DNA of 64,000 nucleotides from Datisca glomerata (Eukaryota > Streptophyta > Magnoliopsida > Cucurbitales > Datiscaceae): positions 619,738-683,737 of the forward strand of contig QANY01002872.1 of assembly GCA_003255025.1 (NCBI GenBank), read 5' to 3'. The position numbers were made by a program, and so were the translations under genes. The notes beneath the pieces are model-generated. The model had not been told where the DNA came from. It did not search any database and worked only from the letters and a program-made list of their open reading frames with translations. Positions 33,600 to 44,602 of the stretch are shown piece by piece. Position 1 is the stretch's first letter. Each line of letters starts with the position of its first letter.

Positions 33600-36480
33600 G
33601 CGGGGCTTTGAACAAAAATTGGAGACCCCTCACATTTCGTTCTCGAGCTCTCTCAGTACTGTGCCTCGATTCTCTTGCTCCATTTTTATATCAGAGAAGC
33701 TCAACTCGTTGCTCTATTTTCGATCAGAGAAGCTCAAAAATTGGAGACCCCACGATAGTATTGTGGCTCGATACCCTTCTCTCTCACTCTCTCATTCAAC
33801 TTTTAGACAGAGGGAAGCCATGAGGGAAAGCAAACCCTAGCCTCTGTCTCTCTTAGTCTGACCCTTCCCTTTCCTCTCTTAGTATCAAGCTGACCCTCAC
33901 CTCGCCTAGCCTCAAGCTTCTCAGGTAAGGTCTTTCTCTCTCATCCTGCTTTTGTAAAAATTCCCCCTACGTCTGATTCGTCTAAGGAGATATGAATGAG
34001 GGGTGATGGTTCTCGAACTTTGTTGAGCTTTGGTTATCACTCGGTGACGATGGTGGATCTATGAGATTTTTACTCTCACAATTTCTTACAAAAGGAGAGA
34101 TGCAGAGTCTGCAATAGAAAGCCCTTGATGAAGGTAACCTGTTTCAGAAGCTAGGGCTCCAGACCTTCGTTAATCTCTCTACCAACTTCTATAACAGGTT
34201 CACTTCCTTCTAGATTGGACTTTGTTTTAGACCATTTGACATATGCCTTGACTCTCTTCGTCTCAAGCTAGTCATAAGCATACCCTAGGCTTAAACTTCT
34301 CAGGTAAGGTCTCTATCTATCTCTCTCTCTCTCTCTTTCTCTCACACACACACCACTTGATTTTCTAGAAATTCCCTCTCCCTCCATCGAGTATCTTCCT
34401 CTCTCATCTCTTTATAGATTCAAGCTTCTAATTATCATAAAGGAGTGTCTCTATTCTGATTTTTGGTGCGAAGAAAGGATTGATTTTGAGCGATTTGTCT
34501 CCATTCTTAACTTGTTTCTATACAAACGACTGTCTATGTTCTAATTTCTAGTGTGAAGGATAATGGTTTGATTTTGAGCAAATATATCTTTGTTCTTTTA
34601 TCCTTTTTGCTTTTCCTTCATCATTTCTTTTACTTCATGGGTCCTGATGTTGTGGGTCTATTACTGCTTCTTTATATGGCGACTAGTTGATTAGATGATT
34701 GTAAACTACACATTCGCTGCTCACTAACTGAAATCATTTTGGATAGAATGATATTGTTCTTTCTTATACAATTATTACAAGAACTTGATTGTTGGTACAT
34801 CTTGATATATAAGTCACTGATACAATTCTTTGTTTTTCATTAGGTTGAGAGAGCAATAAAACATTTTGGGATAGTCTTTTTACAATATAGCATACTACTT
34901 ATAGAAAGTCATGAATCCATGTTTTAAATTTTGTTTTCAATGTTTGTCATTTGGCATGTACTTAACCCTTGTTTTTTACATTTATATATATGTATATAGC
35001 ATAAACGTTTCTCCTTACAGAGGAGCTCCTCGATGAATTCACTATATGGGTATGATGTTGTTGCACATCTAACTGAAGAAACTAAAGGTATAGAAAAGAT
35101 TACTTCTTAGCCTTTGCATTCAACATTCAGGTATTGATTCAAAATAGTAAATATTAGTTTATAGTTTCATCATACAATAAGATTTACTTCTCCATGTTCT
35201 TTAAGACATGATCCTAATGATAAAAACAAGGAAAGATCCACTTTAATCAATACCAAGGAAAAACTTTAAACTTTCCTGATGAACTTTGTCTAGCAAATTC
35301 TTTTACTACTCCAGTTAAAATTTTAGCTATTATGATGCAAGTAATAAGATAGCTATAGAGCTTTTACCTACTCAAAAGTAGGTTGGTTCGTCGCTTTGGA
35401 GAAATAATGCAAAAGAGGTAACTCCAAATCGTCTATCTCATTGCTATGTAGTTGAGGAATGTTTGGGACTTTGTGTTGTCCAACTTGTTATCTGCTACTC
35501 TATTTTTATGGTCTAAAAGATGTTCATCTATTTTTACTTCTTAGTAACAAGACTGCAACTTGTATAAACTAGTTCGTCTTTTTGGTGTGAAGCCTTTTCT
35601 GAAACTTCCGTACATTTCTTTTCTTGGTTTCTTTTAAAATTAAAAGGAATCTCGTTGTCTTGTACTCTTGACTATAAAAAACTTCGTCTTAGATAAGAAA
35701 ATACTCACAAATTATTTTTAATTGCTAAGGACTAGTTATAGCTTGTGTGCAGTGGGGTTTGACATGTAAATTATATTCCTTAGGAGAGTATAGCCTAATA
35801 GGGAGAAATTTAGAACATGCAGAAGTTATGTGGTTGTAAATAGTGAATTTATATAGAGATGCGTTAATTAGGTGAGAAAATTATTTCATATATGAATTTT
35901 GAATATACTTTCATATGCCATTATTGTTAGATTCCAGGAATAATTCTTTTCACCCTTTCTCCTATATTTCCTTTAGCTTCTTTTTTTTTTCAATTTTAAT
36001 TCCTTGTTGTGACTCCATTTGATTTAATTCTTTCGCTGGTTTCATGTGTATCCCTAGGCGTGGTTGCACTTTTAGAAGATGTAAGTATTGATACTATAAA
36101 TATGACATTTATTAAAATCATGTAGTCAAAAGTCATTGAATCACATATTTCTTGTAGTGATTCTTGACAAAGTTAATTTATATGATTTCTTTTGCAGTGT
36201 TTTGAAGGAAACCCTCTCTTTGAATTTGATCGTACACGGATCTAATACGACTACCCTTGTAGACTTGCATACATAAATTCAAATGCCGATCAATTTTTGT
36301 TTGGGTTTTATGACGTTTATTATCATGAATCTTTTCCTCAATCCCAATTTATCTAAACTTGTATTACTAGATGCTTACTACCAATCAGCATGTTTGAGGG
36401 CTAGTAAATTGTAGCTTTATGTTAAGCTGTGTTTGGCAATATTCTTTCTTTGCTGATAAGAATGTTATTGGGATAACATG
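33600..36480 (+). other. Non-coding interior of the CACTA element, possibly captured
   Basis: Pyrimidine-rich leader-like sequence occurs at 33600-33930 and a duplicate phrase at 33890-33930 and 34250-34310 (CAAGCTTCTCAGGTAAGGTC versus AAACTTCTCAGGTAAGGTCT). Both copies contain a plausible splice donor. A CT microsatellite lies at 34311-34352. Short exon-like pieces flanked by AG/GT occur near 36055-36080 and 36199-36242. I cannot identify a protein. Open frames at 33608-33840 are within the leader-like part. Confidence 0.45.
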
Positions 36481-36504
36481 ATCTTAATATTTCTGAATGG
36501 CAGG

Positions 36505-37408
36505 AAGCTATGCATTTTCAAAGGTGTGTTACCTCGAGAGCGAAAGAAGAAGGTGAAAGGAAATCGCCACACTTATTATCACTTAAAGGACGTTGCTTTA
36601 TTTCATCATGAACCACTGTTGGAGAAATTTAGAGACATTAGGGCATACGACAAGAAGATACAAAAAGCCAAGGCAAAGAAGAACCGGGATCGTGCATAAT
36701 TTTTTGAAAGATCACAAACCCACTTACATACTTGACAGAATGATACGTGAGAGGTTTGATATGACATACCATATTGTACTACCCCCACAAGTAGAGTAAG
36801 AGGTCTCTTGATCCCCATTATAGCATTTAATTGGGATTTATCATGATTGCCACTTTAGGTATCCGGAGTTTATTGATGCACTCAGAGATTTAGATGACTG
36901 TCTTTCAATGGTGCACCTCTTTTCAGTATTACCTACACATGAGAGGTTTAAGATTGAAGCTAAGAGGGTCCATAATTGTCGAAGGTAGACGCAAAATATT
37001 AGAGCTTTTTCTTTTTGTATTATGAAGTGCTGGATGTTGGTAGTTTTTGCAGGTATTTTCATTCTGGGAAAAAAATTCATTATTCAGTTTCTTTAGTTTG
37101 TCCATTGCTAGGTTGAGTCATGAATGACAAGCATATGTTTCTCAAACTCACAAATTACATATGGTTTTTGTGTCTGTGAAAGGCATTTATTACCAGGTAA
37201 TGTTTGTTATTTCTTTATTTATTATGTGTGGTGCATATGTGGAAGCATTTTAAGTTGGATAGTTGGTTTGATTTTACATGTTTGCTTATTTATTCAGGCT
37301 GAAGTTGAGGGTCAGAAGATCACGTGGCTGCCACCTCATTCAATGCACAAAATGTTGAGTGACGATGTTGATTTCGCTGTCATTCTCAACTTCATGGAAT
37401 TTTATGAG
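36505..37408 (+). pseudogene. PES: PESCADILLO homologue fragment, four exons
   Basis: Pescadillo is a nucleolar protein of the PES-BOP-WDR12 complex needed for large ribosomal subunit maturation. The fragment covers part of its N-terminal domain. Exon 1 (36505-36753) encodes KLCIFKGVLPRERKKKVKG, HTYYHLKD and HEPLLEKF. Exon 2 (36859-36984) has FIDALRDLDDCLSMVHLF and KRVHNC. Exon 3 (37112-37196) has MVFVSVKGIYYQ. Exon 4 (37298-37408) has AEVEGQKITWL and DDVDFAVILNFMEFYE. All junctions have GT...AG introns in the expected phase. Exon 1 has a frameshift near 36700, and exon 3 has a Trp-to-stop (TGA at 37132-37134). The first ~50 residues, BRCT domain and C-terminus are absent. It cannot make Pescadillo. 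Confidence 0.88.
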
Positions 37409-38884
37409 GTTAAGCCTTGACCTTATGTTGTATCATCTTCTCTCTATTGCACTTTCTTGCACCTTTTGTTGCTAGTACCACTTCGTCCCACTTCCCATCA
37501 TAGAGAATAACAACCTGTGGCATGAAATGATGGCTTTGTAGTGAAACTTGAGTTGGCATTTTGATGTCACCTGGTCTATCACAAAGTTAATTCTTATTTG
37601 GAGAAGAGAGTTACATATCCTTGGATAGAAAGAACAAGGACAAGAAATTGTTGAAAATAACCAATGAATCTTTGAATGTAACTCAACATACTTAGCTATG
37701 TTAGGCCCTTATAAAAAGATAGAATGTAAATAGAGGGGGGATGAGCTGGAAAATGGGAAGAAATGAGTTGGTCAGGGGAGAGAGAAAAAGGGTGTTGATT
37801 AGGTAAGTTAGTTAGGCTTTTGTAATCATGAGGATTGAATAAAGGGGAGTCAGTTGGGTAGTGGCTATTTTGAGAGAAGTCAAGCTCTCGAACATCTTGG
37901 TATAGGGGTGTAATTTCACTGTTCTTGGTGAAGTTCACCATTTTTTGAGTAATCAAGGTTGTTTTTCTTCATTGTTTCATGTTGTAGCTTCTCTGTTTTC
38001 ACTATTTGGGCTTCTATTGTGGTTAGAATAGTGTTTGTTTGTAGGAAAACTCATATCAGCTACAAATTGCACTATCCTTATTATACGATTCTACATTTCA
38101 TCATTTCTTGGTTATTATTATCTAAAATGCCATAATTATGCTCATTCTTATTTATTAACACTGTTGTATTCATTCCCCAGTTCGCCTCACCTATGTACTT
38201 TTTAATGGTGCAGATCTGTTTGTTTCCTATACTCACCAACTAACAACTGCTCATGGTGTTTTTCTTCAACATTGAGAAGGTTTGAAGACACTGCATACCC
38301 TATTATGAAACACTACCATTCAACTTAGGTTCTTCATTTTTCATTTTTTAGACTCAAAATTTCATTTTTTTATATTTTTCATTTATTGGAACAAGTTTAC
38401 TTGTATATTTTAAGGATAAGTTAATTTTCAGGTTAGATTTATTTGTAAGTTGATCAAATGAATAATGTAAAACTTTATTTAAATGATTAAATATTAATGT
38501 TGTCAATTATTATATTGATGTTCTTTATGTTACATAAAAATATCTTTTGAAAGTGTTTGATATAAATACTTAACTATAACAATGAATCTTATGATATATC
38601 ATTTTATAGGATATAAAATACCTATAAATGTTAACTCACAAGTATTAAAAATACATGTTGAATACATTCAATAGGAGTGAAAACCCCGTTAAACAACATT
38701 CTACAGAAGTCGAAAAACCCTATAAAAAGTGAGATACCACAAGGGTCTTCACAGGAAGTGTTGCGCCTCATGAAAAATGTGAACTTTTAATATGAGGGGC
38801 TGCCACAGTGTCACATGATCTCTGTGAATTACTTTTCACGGGGATATCCGCCTCTTGTAGAATGTCATATTTCTTGTAGTGTCT

Positions 38885-41380
38885 TGGTTCTTCTTGCACT
38901 TTTTTTCTTTTTAATTTTCAATTAACTCGAAGGGGACGTTTAGTATGAGTGGAAGTTTTCTAGATTCATTTGTTTTGGTAACAATGTATTAGAGGGGATA
39001 TGAATTGTTGAGATCCTAAATGCATCTATTTTAAGGGTATAGGAAACTCCTCAAATTTGGGGGTATGTTGATTCTCGAAATGCTTACAAAACACAACTAT
39101 TTATTTTATCGAAATTATCTTTTATCACAACCATTCTTCTTCCCTCATCTTTGTCTCGCTGTCTCTCTGTCTCTCTACTTTTCTCTTTCTCTCTCCGCCT
39201 CTCTCTCTCTCCCTCCCTTCTTCATCGATCCCTCTCTCTGCTACCTTATATCTTTTTCCCTCTTTCCCAAGTCATAATAGTTATTTTCTCTTTCAATAAT
39301 CCATTACTTTTAAATGGTTATCACTATGACCTCTATTTTAACTGTGTTTATATTTTGGCGTTGATGATATTGTTTCTTTTTTGGTTAAATTGTATTAAGA
39401 ATTAAGGTTGATGATATACTTTTTTCTTAGTTTTATCTCCTAGTTTTAGCACTGTCGTGATGACAATCGGTGACAGCAAGTCTAGAATGACGACAACTAG
39501 CAGGCAATGATTATGAATTTTTTCTCTTGTCTCCTCTTTGAAGAAAAAACATATTTAATCTCTCAAATATCTATTGCATTTAATGTTAGTTATTTATTTT
39601 ACTATATTAATTATCAAATATTATATTAATTCAAAGGGTGGAATTGAAAATTATAAATAATTTATAACATTTCTTTTCAACATTCTGCATTGTTATCAAA
39701 CATTGTAATTTTAACATTCCGGATATCTTACTTTCCTACAATCTTATTTTAATAATCTTATTTCAGAAATCATTTACGTGTAATCTTATATTAAATGGCC
39801 TCAAAGGTTTTATCTTAAACACCAAGAAGAAAAAGAAAAATAATTATATGTTGTTATTAGAAAGAAAGAAACGTTTCCTTAATATGTTTTTTTAGTTTAA
39901 ATTTCATTTTACAGTAGTTTTCTCCAAGTAGAAGAGGATATTTCTTTTACTACAAAAATAAATTCGGTTGCTCTTGAAAGGAATTAGGCCATATTTAGTT
40001 TTGACGGAATTAAAATTGGTTTTTTTATCAGATCTGAGTTATTTTGAGGAAAAAACAACAGTCCAAATCTAACTAGAAAATGAGAAAAAAAGGAATAATA
40101 CACATATTATTTTGAAATCAGATATAGGCTGATAAAAAATGAGTGAGCTAAATGACAGATTCCTCTATTACTTGTCCAAATTTAAGAGCATAGGTATCCA
40201 GTGTAAAATAACAAGTCGATAAAACAAAACGTTGAATTGGCACTCAAAATGTGACCACAAAATACAAACATGACTGATTCAACAGAGAAGAACTGGGTCA
40301 AATCAAACTCTTGTACTTCCGGAAACCACAAGAAACCAAGCAAAAATATCTAAGCATTCAAAAATGACTCCGCCGGCAACTTCTCATCATGCACCATTCA
40401 TTTTTTTAAGAATTTGTTGTGAAATTGTTGTAGTGGGACTACACATTAAATGTTAATATATTAATCGTGGCGCACATACTTGACATCTCATTATTAAAAA
40501 AAGTAAAAAATTATTATTTTTAATGTGGGATCAATGTTCCAGGAGAAATTACTTTTAAGTGAAAGATAATAAAATTTTCTTACGTTTTCCCTCCCAAAAT
40601 GTGATCAACACGAAAATTTAACTAATATTGTGGTTTTATTTATTTTGATTCCAATCGATTCTTTTGGTTCTCTTTTTTCTTCAAGTATACTAATTTTATC
40701 TTAATTAATGTTAAATTAACTTAAAATAAATACTTATAATTTTATTTAAATAATTCTTGCTAGCAAAAATTTCAACCCAAGGTTTTTTTCAATTTAGCTA
40801 ATCTTTTGAATTAAGTTATAACGATACAGTAGTCAATTCATAAAAGTTAATACATGCGTACATATCGACAAAGTTTGAACAATATATAAATTAAAAAATT
40901 CTGAACATTATTATAATCAGATAGGTTTCCACTTGAGTATTTATTTTCAATCTTATATATATTGTGATCCTAAAATTAATTAGAATATATGACAATTAGT
41001 ACTCTTAAAAATGCCAGTTGACATAAATTTAAACATGGATAACTCAATTAAAAGGATTTATTACCTCAATAAATTACATAATATGACAATCATTTTACGT
41101 TAAATTCATAAAATTTAAAGGTATGAACATAGCCTAGTTCAACAAAAAATTGTAAGTTGTAATCATTTTAAACGTCTAATAAACAATTATCTAATAAAAT
41201 TCAAATACCGGATCGTTTGCGATTGTATTTTGACTTCTTTGGCTAAATATTTGAAAAGATGATACTTGGCTTGGAATGAGGAAAATTGTTACTTTCTAAC
41301 TCCTGATACATGAAATTAATTAGTCATAACCAGTAAAATAACATATTATTGCTTTATTAACATAAAAAAATTAAAATTTA
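38885..41380. other. Non-coding intergenic stretch
   Basis: No gene recognised. A CT-rich low-complexity tract lies at 39140-39265 and gives meaningless Leu/Ser-rich open frames on the plus strand. The rest is AT-rich, with no element ends I can define. Confidence 0.5.
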
Positions 41381-41381
41381 C

Positions 41382-44140
41382 TTACCAGATGATCATTCTT
41401 TTGGTTTTTTTCTTATGCTTCTCCATGTTACTTTTTAGTCTTGCATGAGAGACTTCTTTTGGTCTTATACATGGAGGATCCATTATTGACGTTAGACCAC
41501 ATCCTAATTGTATGTCATTTGTTAAATAATCATCATTGCTTCTACCATTAACAATGTTCATCATAGTGCACTTGTTCACTTCTATAAGAAGTTGCAAGCC
41601 TTCAACAATTTTATCTTTCACAATCTTACTACCATCATCTGTTTCTGCCCCAATTATCACAAGTCTATACGCAGCACGCATCACTTTATTACGTCGCAAT
41701 GCTTTAATAATTTTTTAATCTGTGTGTGAAACAGAGGAAAAACTTGATTCTGTGACACATTGTTTTGCCAATTTTGTCCACATTCATAAGATATATTGTG
41801 AGAGTACTTTGACAAACATTTTTTCCAATCAAAACTCTTAATGCATGTTGACATAAGATTCTAAAAGATTCAAGCTTGTGATTTGAAGAAGGAATTGTCT
41901 CAGAAAATGAGTGGTAAAGAACCTCTCAAATCATTTCTTTCCCATGTACTCCGACAAGAAAATATTCAATAGAATTTGCGTACATTTTCTATTAATGACG
42001 ACAGATAGTATTGATGACACCTCAAATTGAAAGTGTTTGAATAAAGTACGAGTATACATACGTGAAGCTTGAACTATCATGGGCCTACATTAATTTATAT
42101 TGGGAGGTGTAGAGGGTCTAATAATTGTATTATGGATTTCTCAAATAAAGGCCCACTCGGCCCAATTCCTACATAAAGATCTTCTACGATGCTCAAACAA
42201 TTGATTACAAGTTTAAAAGGACATAATACCAAAATATGACTGAACCTCATATTTTGGCCGAAATTTATATTTTGGCCGAACTTCACATTTCGGCTGAATC
42301 TCGGCGAGCCGAAATATGACCAACCTTACATTCCGAACAAACCTCATACAAGGCGGAATAATCCCGAATCCACAAAGGCCAAAAGGCCGAATCCCGAACT
42401 CAAACTTAGTCAATATGACTTAGAAATAATAATATTGAATGACACACGGTAGTGTCTCAAGACCAAAATAAATCACAAATAGGAGGAAGAGATATGAAGC
42501 CTTTATTAGAAATGAAACTGACGATCCTATCATATTCCGCATTTAATGAAAGACTCTCTCTTTTTTCGTAATTAATAAAATGACTCTTCGTATTCGGACA
42601 TGAATGTTGAGTTATCTATATTAGGTTAGGTACCACACCGACGTCAAGCTAATATCTCCACGTTCATTTTTCTCTTGTGTTCATCATATGACGTTCAAAA
42701 GAACACGTGGCAGAATCATCGATAGTAGATTTCTAACATTCACAGGAGACATACCTTGGTGGCAACGAAAATCTTCTTCTAACTCTTTTTGCCTCATCTA
42801 TTTTGTCGTCTTCTTATAATGAATCACAAATTCAGTAAGCCGCATTACATTAGTCGACATATGCTGAAACACCATGTTTGTACTCTCACTTCGTTGCGAT
42901 GATCTAATTCCAGCAGAAAATGTATCCATGCTGAAAGCAGGACACCACTTAGCTCTTAACACATGAAGATGGTTCAACCATCTATGTTCTTTGAAACCAA
43001 ACTTAGTTAGCATGGAATTTCAGGTTACCTCAAACTCATATGGTGAATTAGACCAGTGCAGAATCTTGTTAAACTCTCTATTAATTTAGGATTTGCATAC
43101 AATGAAGAAAAATGCCGTATAGTATTTTTTATATATTTCAAATTCAAAGGCGGTGAATTGATTGAGGAAAGCCTAGAGATAGTGCATTAGACATTGTTTG
43201 ATCTTGGTCTGAGAATATTGTTCTTGGTTGTCTACAACCCATTGATTTCAAAAAGTTTCGAATAACCAAACAAATTAAGCAATTGTTTCATCTAGTAAAA
43301 ATGAAAAACCCAAGATAACATTCATCCCATGGTGATTAACCCCTATAAACAGTGCACATATCATGTTATACTTGTTCGTGCAATAAGTTGTATCAAATAT
43401 CACTATATATCCAAAACTATCATAGTCAAGCCTTAATCTGTCATCCCTCCAAAAAAACATTTGTCATTTTATTTTCTTGATCTAATTGGAATGAGTAAAA
43501 GAACATGGGATCATCTTCTTGCTTGGTTCTAAAAATGTTCCACATTTTGTGCGTCTTCAGCCTTAATTAGTTGCAATCTTGGTGAATTCACAAAATTATA
43601 GCAATTTCTCCTAGTAAACCCAACAGAATTTACTCCCCCAGACTCATTAACCATGAATGAATATGCTTGTTTTGTTCTCATGCCTGAATCAATCTAAGTT
43701 TGTATGATACAGTTTTTAGCATCAGAAATTTTTTGTCTAAAACGAGGAAATCGCATTTCCTCAAGCCTAGCCAATTTATGGTTATGTTCTGAATTGAAGT
43801 GAACAACTCTCCAACACTTATTAACATCACAATAAAATCCAATACTTGCTTTACAACAAGTTCTTGTTTCCAACCTTTCTATTCTTCTCTTTTAATGAAT
43901 TGGAGTGTTTACGAAAGCCTTCTTTTTAACAAACAAAATCAATAACTATTGGGTTCCCATACTCATCGGACCATCTTAACATTTTTCTAATGCTAAAATC
44001 AAGTTGTAAACCATACTTATTATAAAACTCATAACAATCTTCTATATTACGGACAATTAGTCCTCTATAAGGCTCAATAATATCATTTTCTGCTCCTCCA
44101 TCAGTTGCAAGATAAATTACTATCAAATAAAGCAACTAAT
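41382..44140 (-). pseudogene. FAR1-related (MULE-transposase-derived) gene, broken
   Basis: FAR1/FRS proteins are plant transcription factors domesticated from Mutator-like transposases. Reading on the minus strand, 44135-43926 carries the FAR1 DNA-binding start (DIIEPYRGLIVRN, CYEFYNKYGLQLDFSIRK). Broken frames follow. 43460-43275 is the transposase core (FFWRDDRLRLDYDSFGYIVIFDTTYCT, located rather than quoted further). 43013-42798 is the next part (HLHVLRAKWCPAF). After an insertion, the SWIM zinc-finger remnant (RILCQHALRV, near 41850) and C-terminus (41699-41382) follow. The usual SWIM cysteines are partly lost. Multiple stops make this a pseudogene. A free transposon relic is an alternative. 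Confidence 0.8.
42000..42737 (-). mobile_element. Insertion splitting the FAR1-related pseudogene (LTR-like)
   Basis: The coding similarity stops near 42750 and resumes near 41990. The intervening piece reads TGTTAGAAATC...GTGTCATCA on the minus strand, giving TG...CA termini, and has a degenerate TTTGGCCGAA/TTTCGGCTGAA repeat at 42245-42330. No matching flanking duplication was found. A donor-like CAAGGTATGT at its edge means part could be an enlarged intron. Confidence 0.4.
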
Positions 44141-44600
44141 ATTGTGTGAGTAGTGAAACCAAACAAAATTACACAAATAATTTCCATATATTATCACACA
44201 AAAGTGTTTTATTCACTCAGATATCTAAAATTTAATTATTATTAATTCTAATATAGTCTAAAAAAGATTTTATTTATCCACCAAAAACAGTAAACTCATT
44301 TTAAAAAAACAGTAAAAACCGTAAAAAACGGATGTAAAACAGTAAAAAATAAAAATAAAATACAGTATGGTCATTTTACAAAACTCATTTTAAATTCATA
44401 TGGGTTGTTTTTTAAAAATAGTAAAAATAACAGTAAAAATTTTTAAAGCGGTAAAAATTGTAAAAACAGTAAAAACAACACTAAAAACCAACATTTCTAT
44501 CTTTTTAAAACAGTAAAAATAAAAAAATCAAACAAGTATGGTAATTTCTTTTCAAACTAAAATAGCAATCTCGTTAACATGTAATAAGCATAAGCAAATG
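44141..44600. repeat. A-rich CAGTAAAAA degenerate repeat
   Basis: AACAGTAAAAA-type units recur about a dozen times between 44285 and 44525, with spacing of 8-20 bp. No coding potential. Confidence 0.65.
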
Positions 44601-44602
44601 AA

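Larger units (their letters stand above)
33452..38881 (+). mobile_element. Non-autonomous CACTA transposon with captured gene sequence
   Basis: Both ends carry the same 21-bp terminal inverted repeat, starting CACTACAAGAAAT at 33452 and ending with its complement at 38881. CACTACAAGAAA is the canonical En/Spm (CACTA) terminus. A 3-bp target duplication TCT flanks it (33449-33451 and 38882-38884), also diagnostic. The 5430-bp interior has no transposase. It holds a Pescadillo fragment (36505-37408) and an upstream UTR-like and intron-like region (33600-36480), whose source I cannot name. This is a Pack-CACTA-type gene-capturing element. Confidence 0.93.

Noticed and set aside
36593..37080. Opposite-strand and alternate-frame genes over the Pescadillo fragment
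   Set aside because: The minus-strand frames are shadows. The plus-strand frame 36593-36799 matters only for its segment after 36700, the frameshifted continuation of exon 1.
39065..39405. Leu/Ser/Phe-rich small proteins
   Set aside because: They lie in a CT-rich low-complexity tract and have no supporting features.
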